From JAVJRN01 sp040218415 (GTDB lineage: Bacteria; Bacteroidota; Bacteroidia; Cytophagales; Cyclobacteriaceae), in contig JAVJRN010000010.1 in assembly GCA_040218415.1 (NCBI GenBank), forward strand, positions 62,001 to 126,000: 64,000 nt of DNA, read 5' to 3'. A program made the translations under genes and the position numbers. The notes under the pieces are model-generated. The model did not search any database. It was not told the DNA's origin and was given only the letters and a program-made list of their open reading frames with translations. Each line of letters begins with the position of its first letter. Position 1 is the first letter of the stretch. Below, in pieces: positions 9,402 through 19,300 of this stretch.

Positions 9402-9730
9402 TTAAGCTCGACTTTTTTGTTTCGAGCAAGCCAATTTACGCTTAATATTAGGTGCTATTCGGCCTATTTCTTTGTGTCTTCTACTATTATATTTGATCAT
9501 AAATGCATCAATACGATGATTCAATTCTAATCCATCTTCAGAAGGGTTCAAATAGATATAGCACTGTTTGATTGATCTCCAAAAGGGTTCTATTAATATA
9601 TTGTCAATGGCTATTCCTTTTCCGTCCATTCTGATCTATATGTTGTTTTCTTTGAGTGCTGGGATGATCTCTTAGACTTGTAAACCACCAGTCGGCTCTA
9701 TATGAGACTTGATCTGAATTAATGATTTCT
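9402..9730 (-). pseudogene. IS3-family transposase (integrase core) remnant
   Basis: Minus-strand 9402-9629 reads MDGKGIAIDNILIEPFWRSI, then YIYLNPSEDGLEL and YNSRRHKEIGRIAPN, which is the end of an IS3-type OrfB integrase: the catalytic-Glu region followed by the YN..R.H..LG..TP tail. Upstream, after a stop codon, ALKENNI and INSDQ can still be read, matching the NSD.G.QF and LLKENNI stretches of the same family. The N-terminal half, OrfA and both inverted repeats are missing, so this is an old fragment. Confidence 0.8.
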
Positions 9731-9786
9731 GGTTGAAGAAGCAATAATTAATATAAAATTAGGAACTACATTTGTGACTGATTAGA

Positions 9787-9801
9787 TTGGTTGACCAGTT
9801 A
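9787..9801. promoter_or_regulatory. Predicted UxuR/ExuR-like operator, site 1 (before first GntR gene)
   Basis: ATTGGTTGACCAGTT carries the half-site TTGGT and its near-inverse ACCAG around a 2-bp centre. It ends 19 bp before the ATG of the first regulator, a position suited to autorepression. It is one of five intergenic matches in the locus. Confidence 0.6.
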
Positions 9802-9820
9802 AAGTAACCGAAAAAGTACC

Positions 9821-10558
9821 ATGGAATTACTAAATAACTTTAGTCGTATTGAAATTGAAACTCCGGTAGATAAAATTATTAAACAAATTAAAGTACTGAT
9901 TACATCAGGTCAGCTAAAACCAGGTGATAGGATGCCTGCTGAGAGGAAACTTTGTGAAAAATTGGGTGTAGGTCGTACTCACTTAAGAGATGCAATAAAG
10001 AAACTTGAGTTTTATGGAATACTCAAAACTATGCCTCAAAGTGGTACTGTGGTAGCTGGTATGGGTATTACTGCCTTAGAAGGACTTATTTCGGATGTCT
10101 TAATGTTAGAGGCTAATGACTTTCATGCTCTGGTTGAAACAAGAGTTGTTTTAGAGGTTAATTCGGCTAGGTTTGCAGCAATGCGACGCTCTGATCAAGA
10201 TATTAAGCAGATGACTAATGCGCTCCACGATTATGAAAAAGCAGTGTCAAATGGAGAGGATACTGTAGAACATGATTTAATGTTTCATTTGAAAATAGCA
10301 GAGGCAAGCAGTAATTCGGCACTCAAATCTCTGATGTTGATTATATCGCCGGATATCCTTACCTACTTCAAAGAAAGTAATGCCTGTGCGGGGGATAGAC
10401 CAATATCCGCTTTGGAGGAACATTATATTATCTTAGAACATATTAAAAACCAGAATCCCGACGAAGCTTCGGCTACAATGAAAAATCATTTACAAGACAT
10501 ATTAGATTATTCATTGAGCCAAAATCAATTAGTCGAAATGAAAATAGGTAAAGCTTAA
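9821..10558 (+). CDS. FadR/UxuR-subfamily GntR transcriptional regulator, copy 1
   Basis: A 245-residue regulator. The N-terminal winged helix (about 10-80) has the GntR pattern SGQLKPGDRMPAERKL and the recognition region GVGRTHLRDAIKKLE. The C-terminal all-helical FCD domain (about 95-235) keeps the metal/ligand residues: Asp and His in EHDLMFHLKIAEAS, His in LEEHYIILEHI and His in MKNHLQDI. Relatives with this domain sense uronates or keto-deoxy sugar acids (UxuR, ExuR, KdgR types), which suits an alginate locus. It is a clear paralogue of the gene at 11696, with a nearly identical recognition helix. An operator-like repeat lies 20 bp upstream. Confidence 0.9.
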   Translation: MELLNNFSRIEIETPVDKIIKQIKVLITSGQLKPGDRMPAERKLCEKLGVGRTHLRDAIKKLEFYGILKTMPQSGTVVAGMGITALEGLISDVLMLEANDFHALVETRVVLEVNSARFAAMRRSDQDIKQMTNALHDYEKAVSNGEDTVEHDLMFHLKIAEASSNSALKSLMLIISPDILTYFKESNACAGDRPISALEEHYIILEHIKNQNPDEASATMKNHLQDILDYSLSQNQLVEMKIGKA

Positions 10559-11638
10559 ATTTTATCCATAAGGCCTTATCGAAATCTTGAGAACTAAGAG
10601 GTTCTCTTTCCAATTATCATAGTTCAAGTGGGTATTGCTCAGATCTAAGAAGGATTATTTTGAATCTTGGGAATAACAATGATGCATCAGATTAGGTATC
10701 TAGTTGCTATGTAGAAACTTAGAAAAAAAATAGGCGTAATTTCATGCAGCCAACTGTTAACATTTACTTCAAAGCAATTGTGAAATTAGCCAATAAAAAT
10801 CACTCATTAAATAATTCCTAGTGAGCCTCTAGCAAACTTTATCATACTTAGCATACGGATGGATGACTTTATCTAGAAAAGTAAAACCATATTTATGCTC
10901 ATTTCCAAATAAGGGCTTTTCTTAATTCATTGCCGTCTTATTTTTTGTCTTTTAGAACTAGTAAAAAGAATTGCGCTGGATGACTGGCTTTGGAAGATTG
11001 GCTTTTTGAATGACTAGACTTACGAAAAACAAAAAGGCTAGCAATACAAGAGAGTCAGTTTTTTGCTAAAAAACAACCTTCTTATTCTTTAGTTTCTTGA
11101 AACCAAATAGGCTTCTAGGTTCAATAGCAGCAGTTGGTGGGGCAATAAATTTAATATTCTTAAAGTGGGATACTTTTTTGTCTTTTGATTGTCAATAATA
11201 ATCTAGATTTTGTTTAGAATGATTAGAGAGGCTCAGTCTGCAGTCTTTCTGGACCGCCGAAGAAGTCTCTCTTCCCGTATTTTAATGATTTGATGAGTCA
11301 GTACTTCCATATCACAAGAAACCAGCTTGAAATAAACCGGTATTTTATCGGAGGTCGTAAGATCAAAAGGTTATTCGTTGTTTTCCTTAATACCTTCAAA
11401 TCGGAGCTTCTCTTTTGACGTTTTATATTCTTCATATGTCTCGTGACTACTTCATCTCATAATTTTAAAGTCCAACAGATATATCTGGGTAATTTCAAAT
11501 AACTTGAGATTATTAAATCATTAATTAGAGCCCCAATAATCAGTGTTTATTATCTTTTTTTTACTCTGAAGGATATTATTATGTAAATATTTCAATTAAA
11601 AAAACAGAAATATTTGGAGTTTCAACTAGTTCAATATA
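10559..11638. other. 1.1-kb gene-free stretch between the two regulators
   Basis: No intact gene is visible on either strand. On the minus strand, 11233-11520 still reads as one frame with only two internal stops (pieces KLRFEGIKENNE and PVYFKLVSCDMEVLTHQ), which looks like an eroded coding fragment I cannot assign. The rest is AT-rich with stops in all frames. Together with the paralogous regulators on both sides this suggests a duplication or insertion followed by decay. Confidence 0.45.
11233..11520 (-). pseudogene. Unassigned eroded coding remnant
   Basis: About 95 codons in one minus-strand frame, interrupted by one TGA and one TAA, with protein-like composition (LFEITQIYLLDFKIM; PFDLTTSDKIPVYFKLVS; KIREERLLRRSRKTAD) and a terminal TGA at 11233-11235. 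I do not recognise the family. It may be noise, but the length of open frame in AT-rich DNA makes decay of a real gene plausible. Confidence 0.3.
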
Positions 11639-11654
11639 AATTGGTCAACCAATT
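11639..11654. promoter_or_regulatory. Predicted UxuR/ExuR-like operator, site 2 (before second GntR gene)
   Basis: AATTGGTCAACCAATT is a perfect 7-bp inverted repeat around CA. It is the exact reverse complement of the site before susC (16160-16175). It ends 41 bp before the ATG of the second regulator. Confidence 0.7.
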
Positions 11655-11695
11655 AGTAATCAATTACCCACCCAATAAGGTAGAAAAGGAAGGAA

Positions 11696-12439
11696 ATGGA
11701 ATTGTTAAGCAATTTTTCGCAGATAGAGATCGAGTCCCCAGCTGACAAAATAATTGGTCAGATTAAGGAATTGATTTCATCTGGTCAGCTCAATGCAGGC
11801 GACCGTCTACCTTCTGAACGAATGTTGAGTGATAGATTGGGTGTTGGACGTACGCACTTAAGAGAGGCACTCAGAAAATTGGAATTCTACGGTATTCTTA
11901 AGACCCATCCTCAAAGTGGGACAGTAGTGGCAGGAATGGGTTTACCTGCTTTAGAAGGGTTGATAACAGATATGCTCAGCCTTCATGGGAATGACTTCAA
12001 GTCTCTTGTTGAGACTCGTGTAATTCTCGAATCTAATGCAGCAATGCTTGCCGCGATACACAGAACAGATGAGGATTTGATCGAATTAGAAAGCGCTTTA
12101 GAAGCTCATAAAAAAAAGGTGAGAAATGATGAATCTTCTGTTGAGGAAGATTTATTGTTTCATTTGAAGATTGCTGAGGCAAGTAAGAATTCTGTATTGA
12201 AGTCTTTGATGCTTATCATTACTCCAGATATAATGTCATATTTTAAAACACATGATGTCTGCGGTGAAGGGCGATCAGAAATTGCTTTGAAACAGCACGA
12301 CATGCTTCTTAAGTACATTAGAGAAGGAAAATCAGAGGCCGCAGGTACCCTATTAAAGGAACATCTTAATGATATAGTCATTTACGTGAATAGCCTGAAC
12401 TTCAATGTTGAGGAAAACCGAATGCACAAAAAACATTAA
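11696..12439 (+). CDS. FadR/UxuR-subfamily GntR transcriptional regulator, copy 2
   Basis: A 247-residue regulator colinear with the product of the gene at 9821 and roughly 60% identical by eye. The winged-helix domain (about 10-80) has SGQLNAGDRLPSERML and GVGRTHLREALRKLEFYGIL. The FCD domain (about 95-235) has EEDLLFHLKIAEAS, LKQHDMLLKYI and LKEHLNDI, which keep the Asp and three His. DNA-contact residues are almost the same as in copy 1, so both should recognise the same operator, while ligand-domain differences could give different inducers. An operator perfect in both arms lies upstream, and another begins at the stop codon, before the PKD lipoprotein. Confidence 0.92.
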   Translation: MELLSNFSQIEIESPADKIIGQIKELISSGQLNAGDRLPSERMLSDRLGVGRTHLREALRKLEFYGILKTHPQSGTVVAGMGLPALEGLITDMLSLHGNDFKSLVETRVILESNAAMLAAIHRTDEDLIELESALEAHKKKVRNDESSVEEDLLFHLKIAEASKNSVLKSLMLIITPDIMSYFKTHDVCGEGRSEIALKQHDMLLKYIREGKSEAAGTLLKEHLNDIVIYVNSLNFNVEENRMHKKH

Positions 12440-12453
12440 TTGGTTGACCTCAA
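12438..12453. promoter_or_regulatory. Predicted UxuR/ExuR-like operator, site 3 (before PKD lipoprotein)
   Basis: AATTGGTTGACCTCAA matches the left arm and centre of the consensus exactly but is degenerate in the right arm. It overlaps the stop codon of the second regulator and lies 88 bp before the PKD lipoprotein start. Confidence 0.55.
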
Positions 12454-12541
12454 TTCTTAATGCCCAAATTCTAAGCAATAGAAAGACCAATAAGAGTATA
12501 ATTTTAACAACTATTAATTTAAACGTAAACAAGTAACTATT

Positions 12542-13603
12542 ATGAAGAACATGTTAACAAATGCAAGTAAGAAGGTCATCCTAATGATGTCTTTACTAGC
12601 ATCAATGGCGGTGCTAGTTTCCTGTGATGGGGATGATGATGACACAACAGTTGAACCAGATCCAGATCCAGCCACTGTGAACGCAGGTTTTACTTCCGAA
12701 GTAAGTTTGGATAATTCTTTTACCTACACTTTCACGAATACTACAGTGATTCTTGGAATTGATAACCTTACTGGATCATATGTTTGGGACTTTGGTGGAA
12801 ACGGGAGCTCTACTGATAAAGATCCTGTATATACTTTCACTGAAGCAGGTGAGTTCGTAGTGACAATGACAGCTACTGCTGCTGATGGAACAGTTGGAAC
12901 ACCAGCTACTGAGACAATCACAGTTACAGCACCAAAGAACAAATGGGCTAGAATAGCTGACACTGATCCTGATGATACAGGTGAGCTTAGGCTTAGTCCG
13001 ACAGATTCAATTAGAACAGGAAGAGTCACTTTTCTATATAGAGTACCTGCTGGTGCTTCTGACGGCTTTATTAATGTTTCAGGTACGTCAACAACTGGTG
13101 ATGAAGCGCTTGTTGAAGTAAGAATTAAAGATGAGGGGGATCATGCTTTCAGAGAAGGTGCTTCCGACGAAGCAATTGCTGCTGCAAATTTCCCAGCATC
13201 TAAGGCTGATGTTTGGGTGCCTGTTGAAGTGAGCTGGTCTGCAAACGGAACGGATGCGCCAACTTATAGCGTTTCAATGGATGGTCAAGTTGTGCTCGCT
13301 GATGGAATAAGTACAACCAATGGTGGTGATGGAGATGTTGCTGGTCATTTAGCAGCGGTAAAAGATGGTGCGCATACTTTCCAGTGGAAATACGGCGGAA
13401 ATAGTGCAACTGATGAATTTCATTTTGATGTTGATGATATCGTAGTATACTCTTCTGATTCAGGATCTGAGGTAGAAGTTTTCAGCGATGATTTCCAAGG
13501 CTATCAAACAGGTACAGATTTGCACCCTGGTGAAGATGAGGCAAATCCAGCTACTGTCTATCACATTAATACTTCTGAAGCGTCAGTTTTAGAAGAGGAG
13601 TAA
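12542..13603 (+). CDS. PKD-domain surface lipoprotein, candidate glycan-binding protein
   Basis: A 353-residue protein with a lipoprotein signal (MAVLVSC, Cys at about 29) followed by an acidic Asp/Glu stretch of the kind that exports Bacteroidota lipoproteins to the cell surface. A PKD-like Ig domain (about 46-130) contains the typical YVWDFGGNGSS and PVYTFTEAGEFVVTMTA. The remaining ~220 residues look like an all-beta jelly-roll (DDIVVYSSDSG, GRVTFLYRVPAG). The position and signals fit a SusE/F-like surface glycan-binding protein for alginate. It has its own operator-like site and its own strong terminator, so it is probably a separate, highly expressed transcript. No catalytic motif is seen. 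Confidence 0.72.
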   Translation: MKNMLTNASKKVILMMSLLASMAVLVSCDGDDDDTTVEPDPDPATVNAGFTSEVSLDNSFTYTFTNTTVILGIDNLTGSYVWDFGGNGSSTDKDPVYTFTEAGEFVVTMTATAADGTVGTPATETITVTAPKNKWARIADTDPDDTGELRLSPTDSIRTGRVTFLYRVPAGASDGFINVSGTSTTGDEALVEVRIKDEGDHAFREGASDEAIAAANFPASKADVWVPVEVSWSANGTDAPTYSVSMDGQVVLADGISTTNGGDGDVAGHLAAVKDGAHTFQWKYGGNSATDEFHFDVDDIVVYSSDSGSEVEVFSDDFQGYQTGTDLHPGEDEANPATVYHINTSEASVLEEE

Positions 13604-13640
13604 GATTAAAATATTTAAGGAAAATTATAGTTAAAAATAA

Positions 13641-13672
13641 AAGGGAGCATCTTGTCAGATGCTCCTTTTTTA
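13641..13672 (+). terminator. Rho-independent terminator after the PKD lipoprotein
   Basis: A 9-bp stem, GGAGCATCT with AGATGCTCC, closes a 4-nt loop and is followed by T6. It lies about 40 bp after the stop codon and isolates the lipoprotein transcript from the downstream beta-helix gene. Confidence 0.9.
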
Positions 13673-13823
13673 ATGCTACGATTCGTCTTTAATGTCTTTT
13701 CTGAAAAGAAAGTTATTATTCTAAAATGTACTTGTTAATGATTTCCGTTGAAATACCCCAAATCAGCCTAAAGCATTCAGAATTAGAGCCAATATTATTT
13801 TAAGCGCATTAATCAACAACGTT

Positions 13824-15998
13824 ATGCAAATTCAAAAATTTACTTTTTTAGTATTAGGTTTTTTCTTTTTGCAGTTCACCAATGGTCAAGGAGTTTCAGA
13901 ATTGGTCTACATGGATCAGGAGAAATTGACCTACGTGCCTTTCGCCATGTTGGGTCAATCGAATAAGGTTAACACAATTCCAGATTTTTCCTATGCTGGC
14001 TATATGGGCGGAGGAGTTTCACTTCCTACAGACATTCCTATTAAAGCTACTGTTAACCCAGCGCCTGGAGACGATAGTCCAAGAATTCAGGCCGCTATTG
14101 ATTTGGTTTCTGCGTTGGAACTTGATGATAATGGATTTAGAGGAGTGGTGCTCATTAAGGCAGGCCATTACAGTTTAGAGACACCATTATCCATCAGAGA
14201 ATCTGGAGTGATTTTAACGGGTGAGGGGCAAGGTTTGAACGGTACGGTTCTCCATTCGAATCGCAGGACTAACCATGATGTTATCAGCTTAAAAGGGAGT
14301 AGCATCAGTATCGACCCAGAATCTCAACAACAAATTATTTCTTCATATGTACCTGTAGGGTCATATTCGTTCGATATTATAGATGCTTCTGCTTTTAGTG
14401 TAGGTGATAAAATCGTCGTTACACGAACGCCTAATCAAATCTGGATAGATGAGTTAGGCATGGATAAGGAATCGCTTTGCGAAGGGAAAAGTGGTTGCGA
14501 CGGCTGGACAACAAGCAGCTATACGATTGATCACGAGCGAATAATTACAGCCATTTCCGGGAATTCCATATCCATCAATATTCCAATGGTAGATGTAATT
14601 GAGGATTATTTCGGAGGTGGCACTATTTCCAAAATAAAATCTTCTGGTAGGATTAGTCAATGCGGAATTGAAAATTTAAGGATTCAATCCTTCTACGATG
14701 GCAATATCGATGAGAATCATGCCTGGACCGCTGTGAACTTGGAATATACAGAGAACTGCTGGGTTAAGGAAGTTACCGGCCAGTATTTGGCTTATAGTAC
14801 AGTAAACATTGAAAATTCAAACTTCAACACTATTCAAGACTGTGCCTATATTGATCCAAAATCTCAAGTATCGGGTGGAAGAAGATATTCTTTTGCAATA
14901 CAGTCAGGATTAGGTAACCTTTTTCAAAGATGCTATGCCAAGAGTGGTCGTCATGATTTTGTGACAGGATCAAGAGTGACAGGTCCTAATGTCTTTTTGG
15001 ATGGATTAGCTGAAGATGCCAGATCGGATATTGGTCCTCATCACAGATGGGCGACAGGAACACTTTTCGACAATATTCGAGGTGCGTCAACCAGAGTTTG
15101 GAATAGAGGAAATTCTGGCTCAGGTCATGGTTGGTCTGGGGCTCAAACGATGTTTTGGAACATAGCGTCATATTCAGGGGAGTTTCGGGTGGATAGTCCT
15201 CTTGGCTCGATGAACTGGGGCATTGGATGCATTGGTGGTAATCAGACTGGTGCTGGCTATTGGGAAAGTTGGGGAGCGAATGTTCATCCGAGGAGTCTCT
15301 ACCTTCAGCAGCTTGAAGATCGATTAGGAAGAAGTGCAGTGGATAATGTTGTGATATACGAGCAGAAAACAGAACATTTATATGATTTGCTAGCCAAATG
15401 GGGTGGTCAAGGAAAATTTTCAGATGGAGGATTTTATGGTTCCACACCAAATGTGAGATTTGTAAATCCAACCGGCACTATTGATGTATCAACATGGGAT
15501 GGTAATAATATTGAAGTTGATGCTACAGATAGTGATGGGACCATTCAACATGTGAAGTTGCTCATCAATGGAGAACCGATAGCCATGGACGATCAAGCAC
15601 CTTATATATTCACAGAATTGACTGACAAGATTCAGAATCTTCCCTATATCGTTCATTACTTGCAGGCCATTGCCACGGACAATGACGGGAATACAAGTTC
15701 GACCAGAGTGACTATTATTGGTGGAGACTCACCGTTGGTGAATTTAGTCTTTTTAGAATATCAGGAGGTACTTGTATATCCTAATCCGATCCAAAATAAA
15801 GAGTTAATTATTCGAATGAAGGAGGCAGGTTCCTACACTGGAAAGGTTTATGATTTATTTGGTCGAAAGGTGGATCAATTTAAGTTTCAAGGGATAAATT
15901 ATCAGTGCCATCATTCAAATTTGCATGGGGGGGCTTATATTCTCGAAATTCATGATGAGGTAAAGGTTCTATCAAGAATCAAACTTTTTATTAAGTAG
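13824..15998 (+). CDS. T9SS-secreted right-handed beta-helix protein, activity unknown
   Basis: A 724-residue protein: signal peptide (about 1-21, ending TNGQG), a pectate-lyase-superfamily-like beta-helix (about 60-530) beginning with PRIQAAIDLV and GVVLIKAGHYSLETPLSI, an Ig-like domain (about 550-635; VDATDSDGTIQHVKLLINGE), and a T9SS sorting domain from VLVYPNPIQNKE to the end. The region around residues 375-430 (GRHDFVTGS, then IGPHHRWATG) is rich in His, Arg and Asp and is a plausible active-site face. It is not PL6-like, since the NK...RHG catalytic pair is absent. A lyase, epimerase or hydrolase acting on alginate or an associated polymer is possible. The gene has a private upstream region after a terminator. 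Confidence 0.65.
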   Translation: MQIQKFTFLVLGFFFLQFTNGQGVSELVYMDQEKLTYVPFAMLGQSNKVNTIPDFSYAGYMGGGVSLPTDIPIKATVNPAPGDDSPRIQAAIDLVSALELDDNGFRGVVLIKAGHYSLETPLSIRESGVILTGEGQGLNGTVLHSNRRTNHDVISLKGSSISIDPESQQQIISSYVPVGSYSFDIIDASAFSVGDKIVVTRTPNQIWIDELGMDKESLCEGKSGCDGWTTSSYTIDHERIITAISGNSISINIPMVDVIEDYFGGGTISKIKSSGRISQCGIENLRIQSFYDGNIDENHAWTAVNLEYTENCWVKEVTGQYLAYSTVNIENSNFNTIQDCAYIDPKSQVSGGRRYSFAIQSGLGNLFQRCYAKSGRHDFVTGSRVTGPNVFLDGLAEDARSDIGPHHRWATGTLFDNIRGASTRVWNRGNSGSGHGWSGAQTMFWNIASYSGEFRVDSPLGSMNWGIGCIGGNQTGAGYWESWGANVHPRSLYLQQLEDRLGRSAVDNVVIYEQKTEHLYDLLAKWGGQGKFSDGGFYGSTPNVRFVNPTGTIDVSTWDGNNIEVDATDSDGTIQHVKLLINGEPIAMDDQAPYIFTELTDKIQNLPYIVHYLQAIATDNDGNTSSTRVTIIGGDSPLVNLVFLEYQEVLVYPNPIQNKELIIRMKEAGSYTGKVYDLFGRKVDQFKFQGINYQCHHSNLHGGAYILEIHDEVKVLSRIKLFIK

Positions 15999-16380
15999 AA
16001 AAATATTTCGAATATCTCTGACGCTGAATCCCTGAGTTCGCTTTCGGTCTATATCTAGAATACAAAATAGACAAATTACAAAATCCGTAATTTTCACTAG
16101 ATACATTAAACTAATAATAAATATTAAAAAATATTTGGCCAATAAATTGCCATTCGCTAAATTGGTTGACCAATTAATAGTCAACTAATTATTAAGCTTG
16201 ACCATTTGGGTTAATAAATTGAGAAATCGTTTTTGATGAAATGGTATTTTTAAAAGATAGATAAAAACTGATTGGATTCTTCTTTGGAGAATCCATTTGA
16301 GAGGAGTAGCTACGCTAGACTTCATTTAGGTGATCTATAAAAAAAATACCAGACAATTATAATTTTATAAACAAATACCT
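15999..16380. promoter_or_regulatory. Leader region upstream of susC
   Basis: 382 bp without a gene. It contains the best operator match of the locus (16160-16175) and right after it a degenerate second copy, AATAGTCAACTAATT (about 16174-16190), about 15 bp on. The remaining ~190 bp to the susC ATG would form a promoter and a long 5' leader. Confidence 0.5.
16160..16175. promoter_or_regulatory. Predicted UxuR/ExuR-like operator, site 4 (before susC)
   Basis: AATTGGTTGACCAATT is a perfect 7-bp inverted repeat with a 2-bp TG centre, 205 bp upstream of the susC ATG. It is the reverse complement of the site before the second regulator. A weaker repeat follows immediately, which could allow cooperative binding. 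Confidence 0.72.
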
Positions 16381-19300
16381 ATGAATTATTTCTTACAAAG
16401 TAATGTTGGGCGTGCCAAGTGGGTGATGAGCCTCTTAGTTATGTTTACCTGCCTGGTTTCTATAAGCGCATTTGCACAGGAGACCATTAGGGGTCGGATC
16501 ACCGATGAGCTTGGTGAAGGTTTACCTGGAGTTACCGTTCTGGTTCAAGGAACAACCACAGGTACGATTACCGATATTGATGGCAATTTTAGCCTATCGA
16601 CAGCTTCAGATGCGATATTAGAGGTTTCGTCAATCGGGTTTAAAACGCAAACTATTGCTTTAAGCGGAAGAACCACCTTAAATATCACGCTTGAAGACGA
16701 TATAGAAGAATTAAGTGAAGTGGTAGTCATTGGTTATGGAAGTGTCCGAAAAAGCGATATCACGGGAAGTGTATCAACCGTCAAGGCCAAAGAGCTTCAA
16801 GCTTTTCCGGTATTAAATGCAGCCTCTGCGTTGCAAGGTAGAGCGGCTGGCGTACAAGTACAGTCGGAAAATGGGGGGGAACCAGGAGCCCCAATAGGTA
16901 TTAAGATTAGGGGTACTACTTCTTTCTCTGCAAGTAGTTCTCCACTCGTTGTGGTTGATGGATTTGTTGGAGCCACTATGCCCCAGCAAGGAGATATAGA
17001 ATCGATAGAAATTTTGAAGGATGCTTCGGCTTCAGCTATTTATGGCTCAAGAGGCTCAAATGGGGTTATTATGGTAACGACCAAAAAAGGAGTGTCAGGT
17101 AAAATATCAGTAGAGGTTAATTCAACGGTTTCTTCATCCGAAACTGCAAATAGGTTAGACCTATTGAATGCAGATCAATATACTGAATTTCAGACCATAT
17201 TAAATCCTGCGTATGTTCAAGGACCTGCAGATACGGATTGGCAGGATGAATTGTTCAGAAATGGCGCCCTTCAGAATTACCAATTTTCAGTCCGAGGAGG
17301 AAGCGATAAGCTTAGTTTTTACGCTTCAGCAGACTACTTCAATCAAGATGGAGTAATTATTAACTCGGGTTTCGAGAGAACCTCTTTTCTTACCAACGTT
17401 GATGCGAAAGTAAACGATAAGTTGAAAATAGGAGTTAGCCTCTTTTCTCGTAGAAGTAAGAAAAATGGAGTTTCTACACAATCTACTGGATCAACTGCTA
17501 ATGGAGGCGGTGATGATGTTATTGGTCTCATGCTTAGATTTAGACCAGATTTAGGTATTTATGATGATGATGGTGGTTTTACTTCCCAAAATGTAGGAGG
17601 TTTCCTTGATAATCCGTACGCTGTGGCTACAGAAAGAGTCAATGACACTAAAGAAGATAGAAGCAGAGCAAATCTCTATTTGGATTATGAGATACTCGAA
17701 GGATTAAGTTTTAAAACAACACTTGGTGTTCGCGCAATTAACGAAAATATTGCCACGTATATTCCATCTACGCTCACCGAAACAGATCAAGGTGCGGGTG
17801 GTACAGCTCGAATCGCTAATCGACAGTCCAGTTATTTACTCAATGAAAATTATGTCACCTACACTCGTAGGATTGGCAAAGGTAATTTGACCCTCGTGGG
17901 AGGCCATTCCTATCAAAGGGACGTTACACAAAGGTTTTCAGCAGGATCGCAAGGACTAATCAAGGATAGCTATAGCTATAATAATCTGGCTGGTTCGGCT
18001 GTAGCTACAATACCGACTTCAAGCTACTCAGAGAGTGAAATTGAATCACAATTTGGTAGATTCAATTTTGATTGGAATGATAAATACTTACTGACTGCAA
18101 CTGTCAGAAGGGATGGTTCTTCTAGATTTTCTGATAACGAGAAGTATGCTATTTTCCCTTCCGGAGCAATTGGGTGGAGGGTTTCAAACGAGTCATTTCT
18201 GAGAAATAATCCAATAATTTCAAATTTAAAATTAAGAGCTAGTTACGGAGTAACAGGTAATACATCTATTCCCGCATTATCTTCTTTTGGACGTTTTGGG
18301 GATGTAAATGGGTTAGGAGCAGGAGCTCTTGTCACTGGAGTGGTTCCAGAGCAGGTCGCAAACGCTAACCTTAGATGGGAGTCTTCTTATCAAACGAACA
18401 TTGGACTTGACTTGGGCTTATTCGATGATAGGATCACAATGGAATTTAATTACTATAATATAGATACTAAAGATCTATTGATGCCGGATTTCAATCTGCC
18501 AGTATACTTTGGGAATTTGAATAGGTTCGCGCTTAAGAATGTAGGTGAGATGAATAATGAAGGATTTGAATTTTCTCTACGAACAACTAACATATATACT
18601 AGCAATCTACAATGGACAACTGATTTTAATTGGTCTACCAACAGAACTGAAATAGTACGATTGAATGACGGCCTAGATGTATATTTAGATGCCTCACCGG
18701 GATATTTCAGTAGAGATAGAACACATATTCTGCGTGAGGGCGAAGTGCCAGGTGCCTTTTGGGGATATGAGTACCGAGGAGTTTACATAGGTGGGGCTTT
18801 AGAAGAAGGTACTGCAATGTTATCAGGTGGAACCATTGGAGATCCAATATTTGCAGAAGTAGCTGATGCCGATGGAAACTACGATGGTGTCATTGATACA
18901 CAGGATCAACAAATAATCGGAGATCCTACACCAGACTTTATCTTCGGAATGAACAACTCTGTTTCTTATAAAAACTTTGATTTGAATGTATTTATTCAAG
19001 GTTCTCAAGGAGCGGAAATATTTAATTTAACCAGAGTACAATTAATGAACGGGGATGCCAACGCGATAACCGATGTTTTGGATTCTTGGTCTTTTGAAAA
19101 CCCGGAAAGTAATATTCCGAGAGTAGGTAACAATTCGAGTAGAGAGTTGTCCACGCGCTTTATTGAAGATGGTAGCTATATCAGATTGAAAAATATCTCC
19201 TTGGGATATACACTACCAACTAATATTGTTGAAAAAGTAGGGTTATCGAATGCAAGATTGTCATTCAGTGCCCAAAACCTGCTTACTATAACAAACTACT

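Noticed and set aside
14986..15471. 161-codon minus-strand frame
   Set aside because: Lies wholly antisense to the beta-helix gene, with low-complexity, His/Pro/Ser-rich translation typical of shadows.
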